IMG/VR virus record: IMGVR_UViG_3300007960_004792
Location: 1 to 46,529 of that record
Source: a virus
Strand: one strand, 5' to 3'
Length of the DNA: 46,529 nt
The notes under the pieces: model-generated
Seen by the model: the letters and a program-made list of their open reading frames with translations, nothing else
Database searches by the model: none
What the model was told of the DNA's origin: nothing
Shown here: positions 35,767 to 44,851 of the stretch, piece by piece
Position numbering within the stretch: the stretch's first letter is position 1
How the letters are laid out: every line of letters starts with the position of its first letter
Program-made: the position numbers and the translations under genes

Positions 35767-36929
35767 TGTCATATTCAGTATATCAACACTGGGATCCTTT
35801 GAAATATTGCATGGTAGGGAAGACTTACCCACCAGAGTTTTATTCTTGGATTGAAAATACCCAAACACGGGGTATTTTTGAAAAATTAGCAGAAGAAACA
35901 GAAGAAGATTACCAAAACTTAATTAAATTACTAGAAGGCAAGTTCGGTGTACGAACTGTGCGTCCAGAATTTCCAGAAAATATGAATGAACTTTATATTG
36001 ATGGTAAGTGGGTGCAGCCACCGACCGCACCTCGTGATTACTTTATCATGATTGGGGACAAATTTTGGGTACCCAAAATACCCAATGGCAGTCATGCCTG
36101 GTCAGTTTTTTACAGACAAAATAAACAAGAATACTGGCCAGATTATGTTCGTCCATTAGATTTCTATAATGACTGGCCACAATTTGCTGATGAAGTCCGT
36201 GCGAAATTTGAACAATTTCAAAAATTTGATCAGAATCATCTGGATGCCAAATTAAAATTCTATGATCATATTTTTGATGATTTAAGAAATAACAGTAATA
36301 CTATTGAGTATACTGATCTAGATTTTATCAATGGATGCTTTGTTAGCCGACTGGGACAAGACTTGATGTTTGCAACACAAACATTTCATGATGATAAGAA
36401 AACATTGCTCGATCAGGTTAACGAGTATTTCCCTAATACCACTAATAAGATCGTAAATGCAGGTGGTCACGGTGACGCTGTATATTGTCCAGTAACACCT
36501 GGTTTAATTATTAGTTTACATGATATTCCAACATATAAAGATACCTTCCCAGATTGGGAAGTTGTATATTTGCCAGATTCAAATTACGCTCATATGCGTG
36601 AATTTGAATTTTCAATGAAGCGCAATAAAGGTCGTTGGTTCTTTCCAGGTTTTGAAAAAGATCCTAACATGACAGCAATGGTAGACCATTATTTTGATGA
36701 ATGGGTTGGGGAAGTACATGAAACTGTATTTGATGTAAACATGCTAGTGATAGATCAAAAGAATGTAATTGTATCAGCACATAATGACCAAGTTGAAGAG
36801 GCATGCGCAAGACACGGAGTTGAGGTCCATGTATCGCCATTTAGACACAAATATTTTTGGGATGCTGGTATTCACTGTATTACGAATGATTTACATCGTG
36901 ATGGATCAGGCCCCAACAAATATCTCTGA
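35766..36929 (+). CDS. Amidinotransferase-family enzyme
   Basis: 387 residues. The sequence follows the arginine:glycine/inosamine-phosphate amidinotransferase pattern: TAPRDYFIMIGDKFWVP near residues 87-103 (the family's PRD segment), EYTDLDFINGCFVSRLGQDL (181-200, like FDAADFIRAG), AGGHGDAVYCPVTPGLIIS (232-250; His235 and Asp237 match the catalytic HxD) and AGIHCITNDLHRDG (367-380; Cys371 matches the nucleophile). All three catalytic positions are present, so it should be active, moving an amidino group from arginine to an amine, or hydrolysing a guanidine as a deiminase. Amidinotransfer is preferred from the order of motifs. It lies between glycosyltransferase and radical SAM genes, suggesting an amino-sugar, amino-cyclitol or peptide acceptor; that is inference. 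Confidence 0.75.
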   Translation: MSYSVYQHWDPLKYCMVGKTYPPEFYSWIENTQTRGIFEKLAEETEEDYQNLIKLLEGKFGVRTVRPEFPENMNELYIDGKWVQPPTAPRDYFIMIGDKFWVPKIPNGSHAWSVFYRQNKQEYWPDYVRPLDFYNDWPQFADEVRAKFEQFQKFDQNHLDAKLKFYDHIFDDLRNNSNTIEYTDLDFINGCFVSRLGQDLMFATQTFHDDKKTLLDQVNEYFPNTTNKIVNAGGHGDAVYCPVTPGLIISLHDIPTYKDTFPDWEVVYLPDSNYAHMREFEFSMKRNKGRWFFPGFEKDPNMTAMVDHYFDEWVGEVHETVFDVNMLVIDQKNVIVSAHNDQVEEACARHGVEVHVSPFRHKYFWDAGIHCITNDLHRDGSGPNKYL

Positions 36930-36938
36930 TATACCATT

Positions 36939-38360
36939 ATGCAAAACAAAGGTGATGAGGTAGACAAGGATTTTAAATCAAAGTTCTTATCTGATGCTGA
37001 AATAGCACAACAAAAGCTAGATACTGTGAGTCCGAGCTTTTGTTTGGCTAAATGGAAACAAGTTTCATTACATCTAACTAATGGCATGAATAACTCATGT
37101 TATCATCCGCCATTGCATAAAATTCCTGTAGATGAACTTACTGGAAATCCCAGTAAGTTGCATAACACCGATTATAAAAAACTACAACGCAAACACATGA
37201 TGGAGGGGAGGAGACCCGAGGAGTGCTTTTATTGCTGGGCAATGGAAGACAACGGAAAACTTTCTGATAGACACTACCGTTCGGGAGAACCGTGGGCTAT
37301 TGAAAAGTTTGATGAGGTTGTGTCTGACCCAATGGCAGACACTAATCCTGCGTATGTTGAAGTGAACTTCAACTCTGCTTGTAATTTAGAGTGTAGTTAT
37401 TGTTCACCTCAATTTAGCAGCTCGTGGATGCGTCAAGCAAAAGAATATGGCGCCTATCCTACAAGCCAACCGCACAACGATCCTGCTTATTTCCAAGGCG
37501 ACCGTAGACCTATTCCGCATTCTGAATATAACCCGTATGTAGAAGCATTCTGGGAATGGTGGCCAGAATTATATAAAGACCTAAAACACTTCCGTATGAC
37601 TGGTGGCGAACCTTTAATGGATAAAAATACATATCGCGTATTTGATTATGTATTAGAAAATCCAAAACCTGACTTGCATATTAACGTGACATCTAACTTA
37701 TCTGTAGAACAGAAACTATGGAACAAGTATCTAGATTATGTTAAGCGTATTTGCAATGATGGCGAAAATGTTGAGCATTTTATGCAGTACGTGTCACTTG
37801 ACGGATTCGGAAAGCAAGCAGAATATATGCGAGCAGGGCTAAATTTTGATTTAATGTGGGATCGGGTTAATCAATTTTTAACAGAAGTACCGTATAGAAG
37901 TAGTCTAACGTTTATCATCACTATGAATAACTTATCGATTACCAGTCTGGATAAACTCATTCCTGCTATACACGGATTAAGGCAGGTTTACTCAGACACA
38001 TATCAGCGTGTGTGGTTTGATACCCCTGTATTACACACGCCCAATTGGCAAAGTATGCGTTTACTCCCAGATATGTATGCAGATAGATTGGAAGAATTGA
38101 TGACCTGGATGATCGAGCATTGTGAAACTCCAGATACACGGTTTAAAGGGTTTAAAGATTACGAAATTAATCGAATGGATAGAGATATCGCATGGATGCG
38201 CCAGCCTGCTGAAAATCTAGAACAAAATAAGGCAGATTTTTATCGTTTCTTCAACGAATACGACAGACGACACGAGTTTAATTTTTTGAAAACTTTTCCA
38301 GAAATGTCTACCTGGTGGAACGAGTGCAAATATTTTGCACAACAATCACAGTCTAATTAA
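36939..38360 (+). CDS. Radical SAM protein with N-terminal cysteine (twitch/SPASM-like) domain, copy 1
   Basis: 473 residues. Radical SAM core: SACNLECSYC with Cys148, Cys152 and Cys155 (CxxxCxxC) binding the [4Fe-4S] cluster, then FRMTGGEPLMD (GGEP, residues 222-225) for SAM binding, and a later VSLDGFGKQAEYMRAG strand. Before the core lies a second cysteine set: Cys35 (SFCLAKW), Cys54 (NSCYHP), Cys96 and Cys99 (CFYCW), suggesting an auxiliary Fe-S cluster. In SPASM/twitch proteins this usually follows the core. Such enzymes often modify peptides or sugars by radical chemistry. It starts 9 bases after the amidinotransferase gene; no strong ribosome-binding site is seen. The family is sure; the substrate is unknown. 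Confidence 0.8.
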   Translation: MQNKGDEVDKDFKSKFLSDAEIAQQKLDTVSPSFCLAKWKQVSLHLTNGMNNSCYHPPLHKIPVDELTGNPSKLHNTDYKKLQRKHMMEGRRPEECFYCWAMEDNGKLSDRHYRSGEPWAIEKFDEVVSDPMADTNPAYVEVNFNSACNLECSYCSPQFSSSWMRQAKEYGAYPTSQPHNDPAYFQGDRRPIPHSEYNPYVEAFWEWWPELYKDLKHFRMTGGEPLMDKNTYRVFDYVLENPKPDLHINVTSNLSVEQKLWNKYLDYVKRICNDGENVEHFMQYVSLDGFGKQAEYMRAGLNFDLMWDRVNQFLTEVPYRSSLTFIITMNNLSITSLDKLIPAIHGLRQVYSDTYQRVWFDTPVLHTPNWQSMRLLPDMYADRLEELMTWMIEHCETPDTRFKGFKDYEINRMDRDIAWMRQPAENLEQNKADFYRFFNEYDRRHEFNFLKTFPEMSTWWNECKYFAQQSQSN

Positions 38361-38369
38361 GTAAAACAT

Positions 38370-39728
38370 ATGAGTAAATTGCGTAAACCAGGTCGAGAAA
38401 CGGATCTTGAAATTAAAAAATGGATAGATGAGTTCAGTACAAGTTTTTGTGCGGCTAAATGGTATAATGCTACCATTTGGTTAGGATCTGGTATGACCAC
38501 GAGTTGTCATCATCCACTTCCGCATCATGTGAGTGTTGATGAAGTAACTGCTAATCCGAAGGCGCTACACAATACACGCAAAAAGAAAGATGAACGCCGT
38601 ATGATGCAGCATTCAGAACGTCCGGCGGGTTGTGAATATTGCTGGAAAATTGAAGATATCGGCCGCGACAACATTTCAGATCGTGTTTATAAAACTGTGA
38701 TCTACGATGAGTGGGATGTTGTTACAGCAATGGCAGCAAATCCTGAAACAGATATTGACTTAAAAACATTAGAAATTGCATTTGACAGGACGTGTCAATT
38801 TTCGTGTTCATACTGCAATCCAGCATTCAGTACAAGTTGGGTAACGGATTTGAAAAAGAACGGACCTTACACAGATCTAATATCAGATGGGCGTAACCAT
38901 TTCACCCACACACACGATTCAGCACAGTTGTTTAAACCCAAAGAAGAAAATCCCTACGTAGAAGCATTCTTTAAATGGTGGGAATCGGACTTACATAAAA
39001 CGTTACAAGAATTACGATTAACTGGTGGCGAGCCAATGATGAGCCCGCATACTATGCGACTCATTGATTGGTATATTAATAATGAATCAGAAGTGTCGTT
39101 TGCACTTAACTCTAATCTTGGAATCGAAGATGAAAAGATTGATAAGTTAATTGAAGCAAGTCACAACATTAAAGATTTCCAGTTATACACGTCGCAAGAA
39201 AGCATGAGTGCTCATGCAGAATATATACGTGATGGGTTAAATTGGGAACAATGGGAGCGTAACGTACATCGTGTTATTACAGAAGGTAGCGTAAATGGAT
39301 TTCATGTTATGTGTACTATTAATGCGTTGTGTTTAGAATCATTGACTGAGTTTTTGGATTGGATGTTAGAATTAAAAAAGCAATACGGAAAAAATTATCC
39401 AACTTTCACATTAAACATATTACGTTTTCCGAGTTTTCAGTCACCGTTGGTGTTGCCAGAAGATCTACGTATGGATTATGCAGATAAATTAGACACTTGG
39501 TTAGAAGAACACGCATATAAAAACATACTGTTGCACGAAATGGAAATTAACCAAGTACAGCGGTTAATTGATTATCTGGATGTAGTTAAGACACCGCATT
39601 CGGACACATTTGATATGTCAGCATTACACAACGATTTTAAGAAATTTTATGCACAGTATGATCGTCGACGTGGAAAGAGTATAACTGATACATTTGCACA
39701 CATTGGAGCATGGTATAATGATTTATGA
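38370..39728 (+). CDS. Radical SAM protein with N-terminal cysteine domain, copy 2
   Basis: 452 residues, a close paralogue of copy 1. N-terminal cysteines: Cys27 (SFCAAKW), Cys46 (TTSCHHP), Cys88 and Cys91 (GCEYCWKIED). Core: TCQFSCSYC with Cys142, Cys146 and Cys149; RLTGGEPMM (TGGEP, residues 218-222). Shared features with copy 1 are the NPYVEAF--WW segment before the GGEP motif, the HNT-(R/D) linker in the N-terminal domain and a C-terminal (N/Y)EYDRR-like sequence (AQYDRRRG) followed by a Trp-containing tail. It begins 9 bases after copy 1. Parallel differences (Cys-pair spacing, central loops) suggest separate substrates or partner roles, not a recent copy. Enzyme family is sure. Confidence 0.8.
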   Translation: MSKLRKPGRETDLEIKKWIDEFSTSFCAAKWYNATIWLGSGMTTSCHHPLPHHVSVDEVTANPKALHNTRKKKDERRMMQHSERPAGCEYCWKIEDIGRDNISDRVYKTVIYDEWDVVTAMAANPETDIDLKTLEIAFDRTCQFSCSYCNPAFSTSWVTDLKKNGPYTDLISDGRNHFTHTHDSAQLFKPKEENPYVEAFFKWWESDLHKTLQELRLTGGEPMMSPHTMRLIDWYINNESEVSFALNSNLGIEDEKIDKLIEASHNIKDFQLYTSQESMSAHAEYIRDGLNWEQWERNVHRVITEGSVNGFHVMCTINALCLESLTEFLDWMLELKKQYGKNYPTFTLNILRFPSFQSPLVLPEDLRMDYADKLDTWLEEHAYKNILLHEMEINQVQRLIDYLDVVKTPHSDTFDMSALHNDFKKFYAQYDRRRGKSITDTFAHIGAWYNDL

Positions 39729-41379
39729 AATTGAGTTGAGTTATTGGATGAACGAAACATACCAACGTTCCCAGCAAAAATTTGAACAACAATTGCGAGA
39801 AATTTACAAAGAAGTATACCAGCCTGAAGAAAGAATTATTTTGAAACATACTGGGGATATGTATGTTAAAAAGTCTAATCTTGGACTAGTGTTGCGTAAT
39901 ATACAAACAATTCTTAACGAAGTTGATATCAGCAATGCGTTCGTCATAATAGAATCAACAAATACACATATTGCACATGAATTAACATTATTACAACAAA
40001 TTAGTCATGATCCAGTGCCAATTTCTTACAAAATTGTAGATGGTGATTTTGAAAGAAAAATTTTACAACTGCATCCATCTAGTAAAAAAGAAGCATACGC
40101 ATATGGATCAATCAATCCTTTGAAAATTTCACTTGAAAATATTTCTGATAAAGAAAAATATTTACTTACTGATAGCAAAGTATTTTGCATATATCCTTGG
40201 ATTCATTTACATGCTTATCCAACTGGAGAGGCCATGCCATGTTGTATGGCAGACCCAGCAGGAACAGTAGGAAATTGCAGAGACAATACACTGGAGGAAA
40301 TTTGGAATTCAAACGCAATGAAAGAATTACGTTTGAACATGTTACGTGATAAAGAAAGTGTTGCTTGCTCCAGATGTTATGAAGAAGAGGGTTATGGCTT
40401 CTTTTCTGGAAGACAGAGTGCAAATAAGCATCACGGACATCTAATCGAACGTGTTTTAGAAACACAACCAGATGGAACGTACGAGAAATTTGAACTGGCA
40501 TATTGGGATATACGATTTAGTAATTTGTGTAATTTGAAATGCCGTAGCTGTGGTCATATTTTCAGTAGTCAATGGTACAAGGATCAAGCCCTTTTGGCAG
40601 GTCCAGAATGGGCAAGCAATAATAAACCAAAAGTATATGCTGGTCGTTACGAGACAGACATGCTCGAACAATTGTTAGAACATATTGATTGCGTAGAACA
40701 GATTTATTTTGCGGGAGGCGAGCCTCTGGTCATGGAAGAACATTATATTATACTTGACGAACTTATTAAACGCAATATGACTGATGTTAGGTTAATATAT
40801 AATACAAATTTCACACAAGTCAAACTCAAAGACAAGCATGCGTTTGAACAATGGCAACATTTTTCGAACGTTGCTGTCGGTGCAAGTCTTGATGGAATGG
40901 GAAAACATGCAGAATATATTCGTTCAGGAACAAAGTGGCAAGATGTAGAACAGAATAGACAATTAATGATGGAAATGTGTCCCCATGTAGATTTTTATGT
41001 TAGTCCTACATTAAGCATTATGAATGCATTACACATCACAGATTTTCATAAAAATTGGGTAGAAAAAGGATTTATTAAGCCACAAGATTTTAATGTTAAC
41101 ATTTTGCAAGATCCTCTGTTCTACCGAATTGATATTGCTACTCCTGCATATAAAGAAAAAATAAGAAAATCGTTCGTGGCACATCTGGAATGGTTAGAGC
41201 CTAATGATCATTTACGTAGGGCAACCAATGGATTCATGTCAGCAATAAACATGCTATCGTGTGATAAAACTTATTTGTTACAAAAGTTTTGGGATAAAAC
41301 ACATCAACTGGATGTCATACGTAAAGAAAATATTTTAGATCATATTCCTGAGTTAGAGGCATTATTGTTAAATGAATAA
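39718..41379 (+). CDS. Radical SAM protein, copy 3, with extra N-terminal domain
   Basis: 553 residues from the ATG at 39718, with GGAG at 39705-39708; it overlaps copy 2 by 11 bases. Residues 1-150 are an added domain (LGLVLRNIQTILNEVDISNA, FVIIEST, then ISHDPVPISYK) that recurs in the next gene. Then comes a cysteine domain of a second type: FCIYPWIHLHAYPTG (Cys157), MPCCMADP (Cys175, Cys176), CSRCYEEE (Cys217, Cys220). The core is NLCNLKCRSCGH (Cys271, Cys275, Cys278), then YFAGGEPLVME (GGEP 333-336) and a SLDGMGKHAEYIRSG strand. This FC-PW/CC/C--C layout is what I know as SPASM/twitch-like, placed before the core. Predicted to be an active radical enzyme; substrate unknown. Confidence 0.8.
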   Translation: MIYEIELSYWMNETYQRSQQKFEQQLREIYKEVYQPEERIILKHTGDMYVKKSNLGLVLRNIQTILNEVDISNAFVIIESTNTHIAHELTLLQQISHDPVPISYKIVDGDFERKILQLHPSSKKEAYAYGSINPLKISLENISDKEKYLLTDSKVFCIYPWIHLHAYPTGEAMPCCMADPAGTVGNCRDNTLEEIWNSNAMKELRLNMLRDKESVACSRCYEEEGYGFFSGRQSANKHHGHLIERVLETQPDGTYEKFELAYWDIRFSNLCNLKCRSCGHIFSSQWYKDQALLAGPEWASNNKPKVYAGRYETDMLEQLLEHIDCVEQIYFAGGEPLVMEEHYIILDELIKRNMTDVRLIYNTNFTQVKLKDKHAFEQWQHFSNVAVGASLDGMGKHAEYIRSGTKWQDVEQNRQLMMEMCPHVDFYVSPTLSIMNALHITDFHKNWVEKGFIKPQDFNVNILQDPLFYRIDIATPAYKEKIRKSFVAHLEWLEPNDHLRRATNGFMSAINMLSCDKTYLLQKFWDKTHQLDVIRKENILDHIPELEALLLNE

Positions 41380-42340
41380 TAACGTACTCAAACATATCAG
41401 CGAAGATTATAATGTTGTTTTTGCCTGTGTTGTTGATGCAAATATTAGACGTTTGAATTCTATTGTTAAACAAAGCCGCAAAGATTATTATGGTCCTACC
41501 GACAGGTTAGTGTTTTTCATACCAGAAGAAAAATATGAAATATCTGATTATGGTGATCATTTGTCCAGAATACAAGAAGCACTAAACATAGCAGATATAA
41601 GTAATTGTTTTGTGATAATAGTAAGCAACAGTGCTAACATCGCACAGGAAATTATTGATGTTACACGTGTGATTAGTTATGATCCGACGCCAATGAATTA
41701 TTTTAAAGATAACAAGATTGTATCGGGCCATCCTTTACAAAAAAAGACATTACACTGCCACGACAAATACAATTTCCCTAACAGTGATGCGTTTTGCGTT
41801 TTTCCTTGGATTGGTATAGTGATCACCAGGGATGGAAAATTTCAGGTTTGCTGCGGATCCAATGATACCATTGGGAATTTTAATATACATGAGCATTCTT
41901 TAAATGAAGTTTTAGATTCAGATTATATGATGAATTTAAGACAACAATTTGTACAAGGCAAAAAACCGATCGCGTGTTCAAAATGTTGGGATGATGAGCA
42001 AAATGGTAAGCCAAGCAAACGATCAGATACTCTGGATAGTGTAGTAACGTATGAAGATATATTATTGGGATCTCGATGGACCAAAGAAAAAAACCAATTG
42101 CATATTTTGGATTTAAAATATCACGAAAAGGTTAACTGGGATGAATATCTGAATGGACATCTGGATCATGTTCGGGTTATCGAATTTAGAGGACATGGCA
42201 ATATTGATATTATTAAAAAAATAATTCAATTGGGCATTGCGTCTGATGTCAAGATTGTTTATAATAGAGTAGAAAGTCTATCAGATGAAGAAAAATCTCT
42301 ATGGATTTATTTCAAAGAAATAATAGGTGCGAAACCATGA
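41372..42340 (+). CDS. Degenerate radical SAM relative: cysteine domain without the catalytic core
   Basis: 322 residues, overlapping copy 3 by 8 bases. Residues 60-110 match the extra domain of copy 3 (RIQEALNIADISNCFVIIVS, then VISYDPTPMNY). Residues 141-206 carry the cysteine domain intact: FCVFPWIGIV (Cys142), QVCCGS (Cys160, Cys161), ACSKCWDDE (Cys202, Cys205). After this, where relatives read FLDLK-x-G-x-C-x3-C-x2-C, it reads HILDLKYHEKVNW with no cysteine, and where they read YLEFTGGEPF it reads VIEFRGHGNI. About 50 residues between are gone. So the radical SAM cluster and SAM motif are lost. It may act as a cluster-binding partner or scaffold. Reading frame is intact, so it is probably expressed. 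It overlaps the next gene by 4 bases. Confidence 0.75.
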   Translation: MNNNVLKHISEDYNVVFACVVDANIRRLNSIVKQSRKDYYGPTDRLVFFIPEEKYEISDYGDHLSRIQEALNIADISNCFVIIVSNSANIAQEIIDVTRVISYDPTPMNYFKDNKIVSGHPLQKKTLHCHDKYNFPNSDAFCVFPWIGIVITRDGKFQVCCGSNDTIGNFNIHEHSLNEVLDSDYMMNLRQQFVQGKKPIACSKCWDDEQNGKPSKRSDTLDSVVTYEDILLGSRWTKEKNQLHILDLKYHEKVNWDEYLNGHLDHVRVIEFRGHGNIDIIKKIIQLGIASDVKIVYNRVESLSDEEKSLWIYFKEIIGAKP

Positions 42341-43542
42341 ATCTACCACATAACAAATTTTGCATATTGCCTTGGATTAGTTTAGAAACTAGCCCGATTG
42401 GAACTGTACGCCCGTGTTGTATGTATGATGGAGAGGTAGTTGACAGCCAATCTGTTAAGTTTGATTTAACTAAAACTAATTTAACAGAAGTACAAAATTC
42501 TGAGTATATGTATCAATTGCGAACCGCATTTTTAGAAGGTAAACAGCCTGCAGAATGCCGACGTTGCTGGGCAGAAGAGGACGCCAACAGAACGTCTAAG
42601 CGTATGCATACGTTAGACAGATTAAAGGATATACTTAAAGAAGAAACAGAGTGGTCCACTCATCCTAAACCTCTAAAGTTTCTAGATTTAAAATTAGGAA
42701 ACATTTGTAACATCGCTTGCCGCATTTGCGGATCGTGGAGTTCTTCAACTTACGCTGGCGAAGAACTAAAAGAACTGCCTGTGGCAAAACGCAAAGAAAG
42801 TTTTGCTTACACAATGAATCGCAAAGGTGCTTGGCCTAAAAATAGTTTAACATTTTGGGATAGTCTTGCCAACAATTCAGAGAATATTCGTTACTTGGAA
42901 TTCACTGGCGGCGAACCATTTATGATCGGACCTCATTTTGATTACTTACAACGATTAGTTGACGAAGGATATGCTAAAGACATTGAAATTCATTACAACA
43001 CAAATGGTACGTTGTTTCCAGAAGAGCACGAAGTCTGGAAGCATTTTAAACATGTTGAGATCGCACTTTCAATCGATGATCTAGGAAGACGTTTTGAATA
43101 TCAACGTTATGGTGCAGATTGGAAGACAGTTAATAAAAACTTAGACCAATTTAAAAAGCTGCGTGAGCGTTCAGACAATATAACATTACAAGTCTGTTCT
43201 ACTGTTAATGTCTTTAATGTAATGTATTTAGAAGAACTTGCTAATTGGATTGATATACAAGGGTTTGACTTTGTATATTGGAACATGTTGCATGACGCAC
43301 CGCAGCATTGTATTACAAGTCTACCAAAAACAGCAAAACTACGTGCAACAGAAAGACTTTTAAGTGCCAATGTAAATTCTAGTCACTATAAAGAATTTAA
43401 ACAAATTGCGTTTTTTATGAATAGCAAGGATACTGATCCAGAAGTTCTGCGCAAAGATAGTCTGCGTATGGATAAACGTAGAGGGCAGTCTATGCACGAT
43501 TACTTGCCGGAGTTAGCAGATTGCTTGTATGAGAAAGCCTGA
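42337..43542 (+). CDS. Radical SAM protein with N-terminal cysteine domain, copy 4 (short)
   Basis: 401 residues from the ATG at 42337, part of an ATGA overlap, with AGGTG at 42324-42328. The N-terminal cysteine domain starts at once: FCILPWISLETSP (Cys9), RPCCMYDG (Cys27, Cys28), CRRCWAEED (Cys74, Cys77). The core is NICNIACRICGSW (Cys124, Cys128, Cys131), then YLEFTGGEPFM (TGGEP 190-194) and LSIDDLGRRFEYQRYG. It lacks the 150-residue leading domain of copy 3 and is the best template for reading what the preceding degenerate gene has lost. Predicted active. It overlaps copy 5 by 14 bases. Confidence 0.8.
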   Translation: MNLPHNKFCILPWISLETSPIGTVRPCCMYDGEVVDSQSVKFDLTKTNLTEVQNSEYMYQLRTAFLEGKQPAECRRCWAEEDANRTSKRMHTLDRLKDILKEETEWSTHPKPLKFLDLKLGNICNIACRICGSWSSSTYAGEELKELPVAKRKESFAYTMNRKGAWPKNSLTFWDSLANNSENIRYLEFTGGEPFMIGPHFDYLQRLVDEGYAKDIEIHYNTNGTLFPEEHEVWKHFKHVEIALSIDDLGRRFEYQRYGADWKTVNKNLDQFKKLRERSDNITLQVCSTVNVFNVMYLEELANWIDIQGFDFVYWNMLHDAPQHCITSLPKTAKLRATERLLSANVNSSHYKEFKQIAFFMNSKDTDPEVLRKDSLRMDKRRGQSMHDYLPELADCLYEKA

Positions 43543-44851
43543 TACAAAACCAGAATTCCTGTGTATGGCGCCTTGGACGCACACATATCTATCGCCACAA
43601 ACAGAGCGCCGTCTCTGTTGTGCATCCAGAGAACCCGCACAAAACTTTACACAATATATTGATATTGAATCAGGCACTGGTGATTACAAACCACGCACAC
43701 TTGAAGAACACTGGAACTCTAAACAGATACGTGATGTGCGTGTTCAGATGATGAATGGAGAAATACCTGATGAATGTCAGGTATGCAATCATAAGTTATT
43801 GAACACAGACGTGTATCGTAGTTATTTTTGGCATTTAACATCTCATCATTACGATCGTATCTGGGAAACCACAGACGAATCGGGTCACACCACAATGCGT
43901 CCTGTTTCCTGGGACTATCGTATATCTAATTTGTGTAACTTCAAATGCCGTATGTGTGGAGATATGCTTTCTAGTTCTTGGGAATCAGAACAACGCAAGC
44001 ACAATATGATTAACTGGAATGACCCCAAAAACAACTGGATGAAGCCAGATATCAAAAAACAAATTCAACAATTCCAGACCGAAACTGCCGCACAGGAGTT
44101 ATATGATGCCGTTGAAGAAAACCGTGTAGAAGAAATATACTGGGTGGGCGGCGAGCCACTTATGTTTGAAGAACATTGGCGTGTAATGCAACGCATTGTA
44201 GAATTAAACCAAGGTCATCGTGTATATGCACGTTATAACACAAACTTATCTCAAGTTGACTACAAAGGGCTGAACTTATACACAGATATTTTGGCACATT
44301 TGCGTGATTGGCAAATTTGTGCAAGTATTGATGGCACAGGCAAAGTTGGAGAATATATTCGTACAGGACTAAAGTGGGATCAATGGCTGCAAAATTACAA
44401 AGATGCGCAAGCAATACAAACCAATGACCGTCAGATGCGACTGGACTTTACTTTAACATTGCCAGGACTTTTTGAACTAGAAAATATGTTCTGGCTATCT
44501 AAGGAATTAAATACACAGTTACTTGCAAAGGTTACCTTTGCATTTAGCCCGGACATTGTAATGAGTCCTCTCTCTTTGCCAAGACACATATTAGGACCGT
44601 ATGTTTCTTCTGTGTTAGAACGGATCAAACCGCACGCCGACAAACATCAACAGCCGTTGATTGATGTTCTAGAACAACTACTAAATAGGCCCACACTTGC
44701 AGAGCAGTGGATAGATGAATATGCGGATGGTATGCGCAAGGGCAAAGAAAGAATTTTAACTCTGGAAAGCATCAGATCACAACCAATTACGATGGACGAA
44801 ATATTAAAACAGGATATAAGAATATATGAGTGGTGGCAAAATATTAGATAG
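43529..44851 (+). CDS. Radical SAM protein with N-terminal cysteine domain, copy 5
   Basis: 440 residues. Cysteine domain: FLCMAPWTHTYLSP (Cys12), RRLCCASREP (Cys30, Cys31), DECQVCNHK (Cys83, Cys86). Core: ISNLCNFKCRMCGD (Cys136, Cys140, Cys143); IYWVGGEPLMFE (GGEP 207-210); ASIDGTGKVGEYIRTG. It is closest in layout to copy 3 (SNLCN-KCR-CG and HWNS/W-S-x-x-M/I-R-x-R in the first domain) but lacks its leading domain. The C-terminal third is helical and ends with ILKQDIRIYEWWQ. Predicted active radical enzyme of unknown substrate. Its end overlaps the next gene by 26 bases, so the two are probably translated together. Confidence 0.8.
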   Translation: MRKPDTKPEFLCMAPWTHTYLSPQTERRLCCASREPAQNFTQYIDIESGTGDYKPRTLEEHWNSKQIRDVRVQMMNGEIPDECQVCNHKLLNTDVYRSYFWHLTSHHYDRIWETTDESGHTTMRPVSWDYRISNLCNFKCRMCGDMLSSSWESEQRKHNMINWNDPKNNWMKPDIKKQIQQFQTETAAQELYDAVEENRVEEIYWVGGEPLMFEEHWRVMQRIVELNQGHRVYARYNTNLSQVDYKGLNLYTDILAHLRDWQICASIDGTGKVGEYIRTGLKWDQWLQNYKDAQAIQTNDRQMRLDFTLTLPGLFELENMFWLSKELNTQLLAKVTFAFSPDIVMSPLSLPRHILGPYVSSVLERIKPHADKHQQPLIDVLEQLLNRPTLAEQWIDEYADGMRKGKERILTLESIRSQPITMDEILKQDIRIYEWWQNIR

